A model generated the notes under the pieces. The model did not search any database and was not told where the DNA came from. It worked only from the letters and a program-made list of their open reading frames with translations. 6,849 bases of DNA from Ignavibacteria bacterium (GTDB lineage Bacteria > Bacteroidota > Ignavibacteria > Ignavibacteriales > Melioribacteraceae), in assembly GCA_003233295.1 (NCBI GenBank), contig QILJ01000470.1:1-6849 (forward strand). The letters run 5' to 3'. The first letter of the stretch is position 1. The number at the start of each line of letters is the position of its first letter. The position numbers and the translations under genes were made by a program. Below are positions 5,288 to 6,849 of the stretch, in pieces.

Positions 5288-6130
5288 TCATTCCGCAGCG
5301 ACTGCTCTACAAATCATTCGATCCTCAACTAGCTCTTGACACTTCCAAGGGTTTCCTGCGTGATTGAGTAGCGGTGTATACTTCGAGATAATCTGATTTT
5401 CAATAGAGAAGTCTCCTGAATGAGGCGTAATACACACCTCTATATTTTCCCGAAGCCAATTCACAACTTCCCTTGTGTCTTCTTCGCTGAATTTGTAGTT
5501 TTTCTTATTTGATGCGTTTCTTAAACTTCCCTTAACTGGTCGATATCCGAGCACAGCTCCAATACTCCTAAAAAAAGTCCCTGGACTAGTATGTTGAAGT
5601 TCTTGTCCCAATCTCTTTTCTAAAGTTTGACCCTGAGCCTTTCCGATATAGATGATTCGATATGGACGTTCATCAAGCCTTCGTTGATATCGTTCGGGTA
5701 GTTTTGCATGGTATACTAGTCGAAAGGAGTATAGCCCCGTATTACTCAATACCTCACTATCTAGATCTGATTGTTGACTGTATACGCTATTCGCGAATGG
5801 GTCACTTTTAAGTTCAATTTTTTCTTGAGTTTTGGAAGAACCAGAGGTCTTTGTGGTTCTAGTGACTTTTACGGACGCGACTTTATTGATTGTTCCTTGG
5901 CGTTTCGCTTTGGCCTCACCTTCTACAGAGATGATTCCCATACGCAACAGATTCTCAACACCTAGTACATTAAAGCCTGATCTTGTTGGTGACAACTCAG
6001 ACCACCTGAAGCCAATATTCCTTATCTTCTTCCTCAGTTTCTTCTGAGTGTCTCTGTCAGCATCGACTTTTTGACGAACTAGTTTCAGTATTTGATCATA
6101 CTCGTCACCTGTAAACTTGGTTTTACTCAT
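5288..6130 (-). CDS. GIY-YIG nuclease-family protein
   Basis: In this 280-residue protein, residues 132-134 (GLY) and 161-163 (YIG, in YRIIYIGKA) form the two signature strands. EKRL supplies the catalytic-type Arg173, and SIENQIISKYTPLLN supplies Glu244 and Asn256, so all key residues of a GIY-YIG metal-dependent nuclease are present. The first about 70 residues are helical (FTGDEYDQILKLVRQ...FRWSELSP...GFNVLGVENLLRMGII) and may be a DNA-binding or dimerisation domain; residues 71-128 look like a charged, Ser/Thr-rich linker. Unlike homing enzymes of group I introns, it lies outside and antisense to the nearby group II introns. Restriction-type or other stand-alone roles are possible. I chose ATG at 6130: 33 further in-frame codons reach 6229, but they are lysine-rich, low-complexity and overlap a good promoter candidate. 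Confidence 0.85.
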   Translation of the reverse strand: MSKTKFTGDEYDQILKLVRQKVDADRDTQKKLRKKIRNIGFRWSELSPTRSGFNVLGVENLLRMGIISVEGEAKAKRQGTINKVASVKVTRTTKTSGSSKTQEKIELKSDPFANSVYSQQSDLDSEVLSNTGLYSFRLVYHAKLPERYQRRLDERPYRIIYIGKAQGQTLEKRLGQELQHTSPGTFFRSIGAVLGYRPVKGSLRNASNKKNYKFSEEDTREVVNWLRENIEVCITPHSGDFSIENQIISKYTPLLNHAGNPWKCQELVEDRMICRAVAAE

Positions 6131-6201
6131 TTCAATCCTTACTGTATGACAACGATTTGAATATGCGGAGTTGCGGACTTTTAGGCACTTATCTTTTGAT
6201 T

Positions 6202-6248
6202 TAGCACTAAACTTTATTGAAAGGTACAAACTTTGAGTTTAGCACAAA
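6202..6248. repeat. Tandem TAGCAC motifs upstream of the GIY-YIG gene
   Basis: TTAGCACTAAA (6201-6211) and TTTAGCACAAAA (6238-6249) lie 37 bp apart, with the promoter candidate between and over them. On the minus strand the first reads TTTAGTGCTAA, close to a palindrome. Related copies lie at 125-134, 1972-1980 and 5243-5250. Confidence 0.4.
6219..6248 (-). promoter_or_regulatory. Candidate Bacteroidota promoter for the GIY-YIG gene
   Basis: TTTG (6248-6245), 18 nt, then TACCTTTC (6226-6219) matches -33 TTTG / -7 TAnnTTTG at all but the last base. It would give a leader of about 80 nt to the ATG at 6130 and would start transcription downstream of the alternative start at 6229, which supports the shorter protein. 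Confidence 0.45.
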
Positions 6249-6271
6249 AACCGCAATTACGTATATTTGTT

Positions 6272-6849
6272 GTGTGTGCCCAGCATGGACACCTGCTATC
6301 ATAAGATAGCAAATTATTCCAGAGGCATCGCCGTCGGCAAGCCTATGGCGTCCGATGGGTGAAAGTCCCTCATGCACCGGGGTCCCCGCAAAGATGCGGG
6401 GCAGGCAGTGGCCCCGGAAGCTAAACAAGTGGCAAGGTGGTTTGGAGTGATCCAAGCACTGAAGTAAGTCAGCCTGTGGTGTCTGTACTGACGAACAGAA
6501 ACTACATACTGAGGCTATTAGGTCGGATGAGGTACCACACATGCTGCCTAAGTCCAACACCCCGAAAGAGGCCAGTACCGAAATAGTAGATGTAGCAGGA
6601 ATAGACACAAGGATATTCATCTTACCGAGAGGGCAGAGCGTAAAAAAAATGTTCGGCGAACATTATTAGCGATGAGCCAGCCTGTAGGGTGGAGGTACCG
6701 GGTTACAGATTGAGAAGTCAGCATACCGTATTGCCGCCTATAGCTTTAGCGGTGGCGCAGGTCAAAGTAGTCAACAGGATCTGAGCCGTTACCATATGGA
6801 TAAAGACGGAGTTCTCACGAGTTGATGAAGGACTGAACGATTATCTTCC
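6272..6849 (+). mobile_element. Group IIC intron, 5' part (domain I onward), runs off the window
   Basis: The intron opens GTGTGTGCCCAGCATGG (start at 6272 or 6274), very like the Oceanobacillus IIC intron start GUGUGCCCGGCAUGG. Further agreement follows in order: GGGTGAAAGTCCC (6357-6369), the CCCCGC/GCGGGG hairpin (6384-6401), GACGAACAGAAACTACATAC then TGAGGCTATTAGG (about 6490-6522), AGTACCGAAATAGTAGATGT then CTTACCGAG (6574-6630), and GAGAAGTCAGCA (6712-6723). No large gap in domain I is apparent, so this copy may be functional. The reverse transcriptase/maturase, domains V-VI and the 3' junction should lie to the right of the window. The orientation is opposite to every gene here. The upstream exon ends ATATTTGTT. 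6131-6271 is the leader of the GIY-YIG gene; no gene lies in the intron part shown. Confidence 0.85.

Noticed and set aside
5771..6047. Two plus-strand frames (64 and 71 codons) antisense to the GIY-YIG gene
   Set aside because: The minus-strand frame carries clear catalytic motifs; these are its antisense shadows.
6131..6229. 33-codon N-terminal extension of the GIY-YIG protein
   Set aside because: It overlaps a good promoter candidate and TAGCAC motifs and encodes a low-complexity basic stretch.
6207..6620. Minus-strand open frame of 137 codons
   Set aside because: It lies antisense to structured intron RNA, has odd Cys/Ser/Pro-rich composition and no recognisable domain; the intron explains the sequence.
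1..6849. CRISPR array, tRNA or rRNA genes, IS element
   Set aside because: I saw no regularly spaced repeats, no cloverleaf with conserved T-arm, no rRNA blocks and no transposase frame.

Overview
The window looks like an accessory region of a Bacteroidota (Cytophagales/Flavobacteriales-like) chromosome. The DNA is AT-rich, the genes lack clear Shine-Dalgarno sequences, promoter candidates fit the TTTG / TAnnTTTG pattern of that phylum, and the short-signal lipoprotein, ParDE pair and TIGR04255-type protein are common there. The species cannot be named from the sequence.

Layout, left to right. 1-341 is non-coding with two hairpins and a boundary motif. Then come genes that all read on the minus strand: a five-helix membrane protein (342-944), a lipoprotein (1011-1874), a ParE toxin/ParD antitoxin operon (2316-2835) with an 18-bp palindromic operator, a translationally coupled three-gene operon (3503-5138) led by a TIGR04255-family protein, and a GIY-YIG nuclease-family protein (5288-6130). 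The units are separated by gaps of 66 to about 670 bp.

Three gaps hold group II introns of the IIC type, all on the plus strand and so antisense to every gene. One begins at about 6272 and runs off the right end with a complete-looking domain I. One (about 3121-3490) has no reverse transcriptase, has lost about 208 bp of domain I between short direct repeats, and keeps a recognisable domain VI. A third (about 2003-2290) is a diverged relic. The DNA flanking the 3121-3490 copy would form an inverted repeat if the intron were removed, and the 6272 copy follows TTTGTT. Short motifs recur in the gaps.

Together (one-way small genes, TA pair, recurring palindromic boundaries, antisense IIC introns at those boundaries) this resembles an integron-type gene-cassette array invaded by IIC-attC-like introns. 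No integrase lies in the window and the boundary palindromes are shorter than classical attC sites, so this is an inference. The best candidate for an undescribed functional system is the TIGR04255 / small membrane protein / TCDI-motif three-gene operon.
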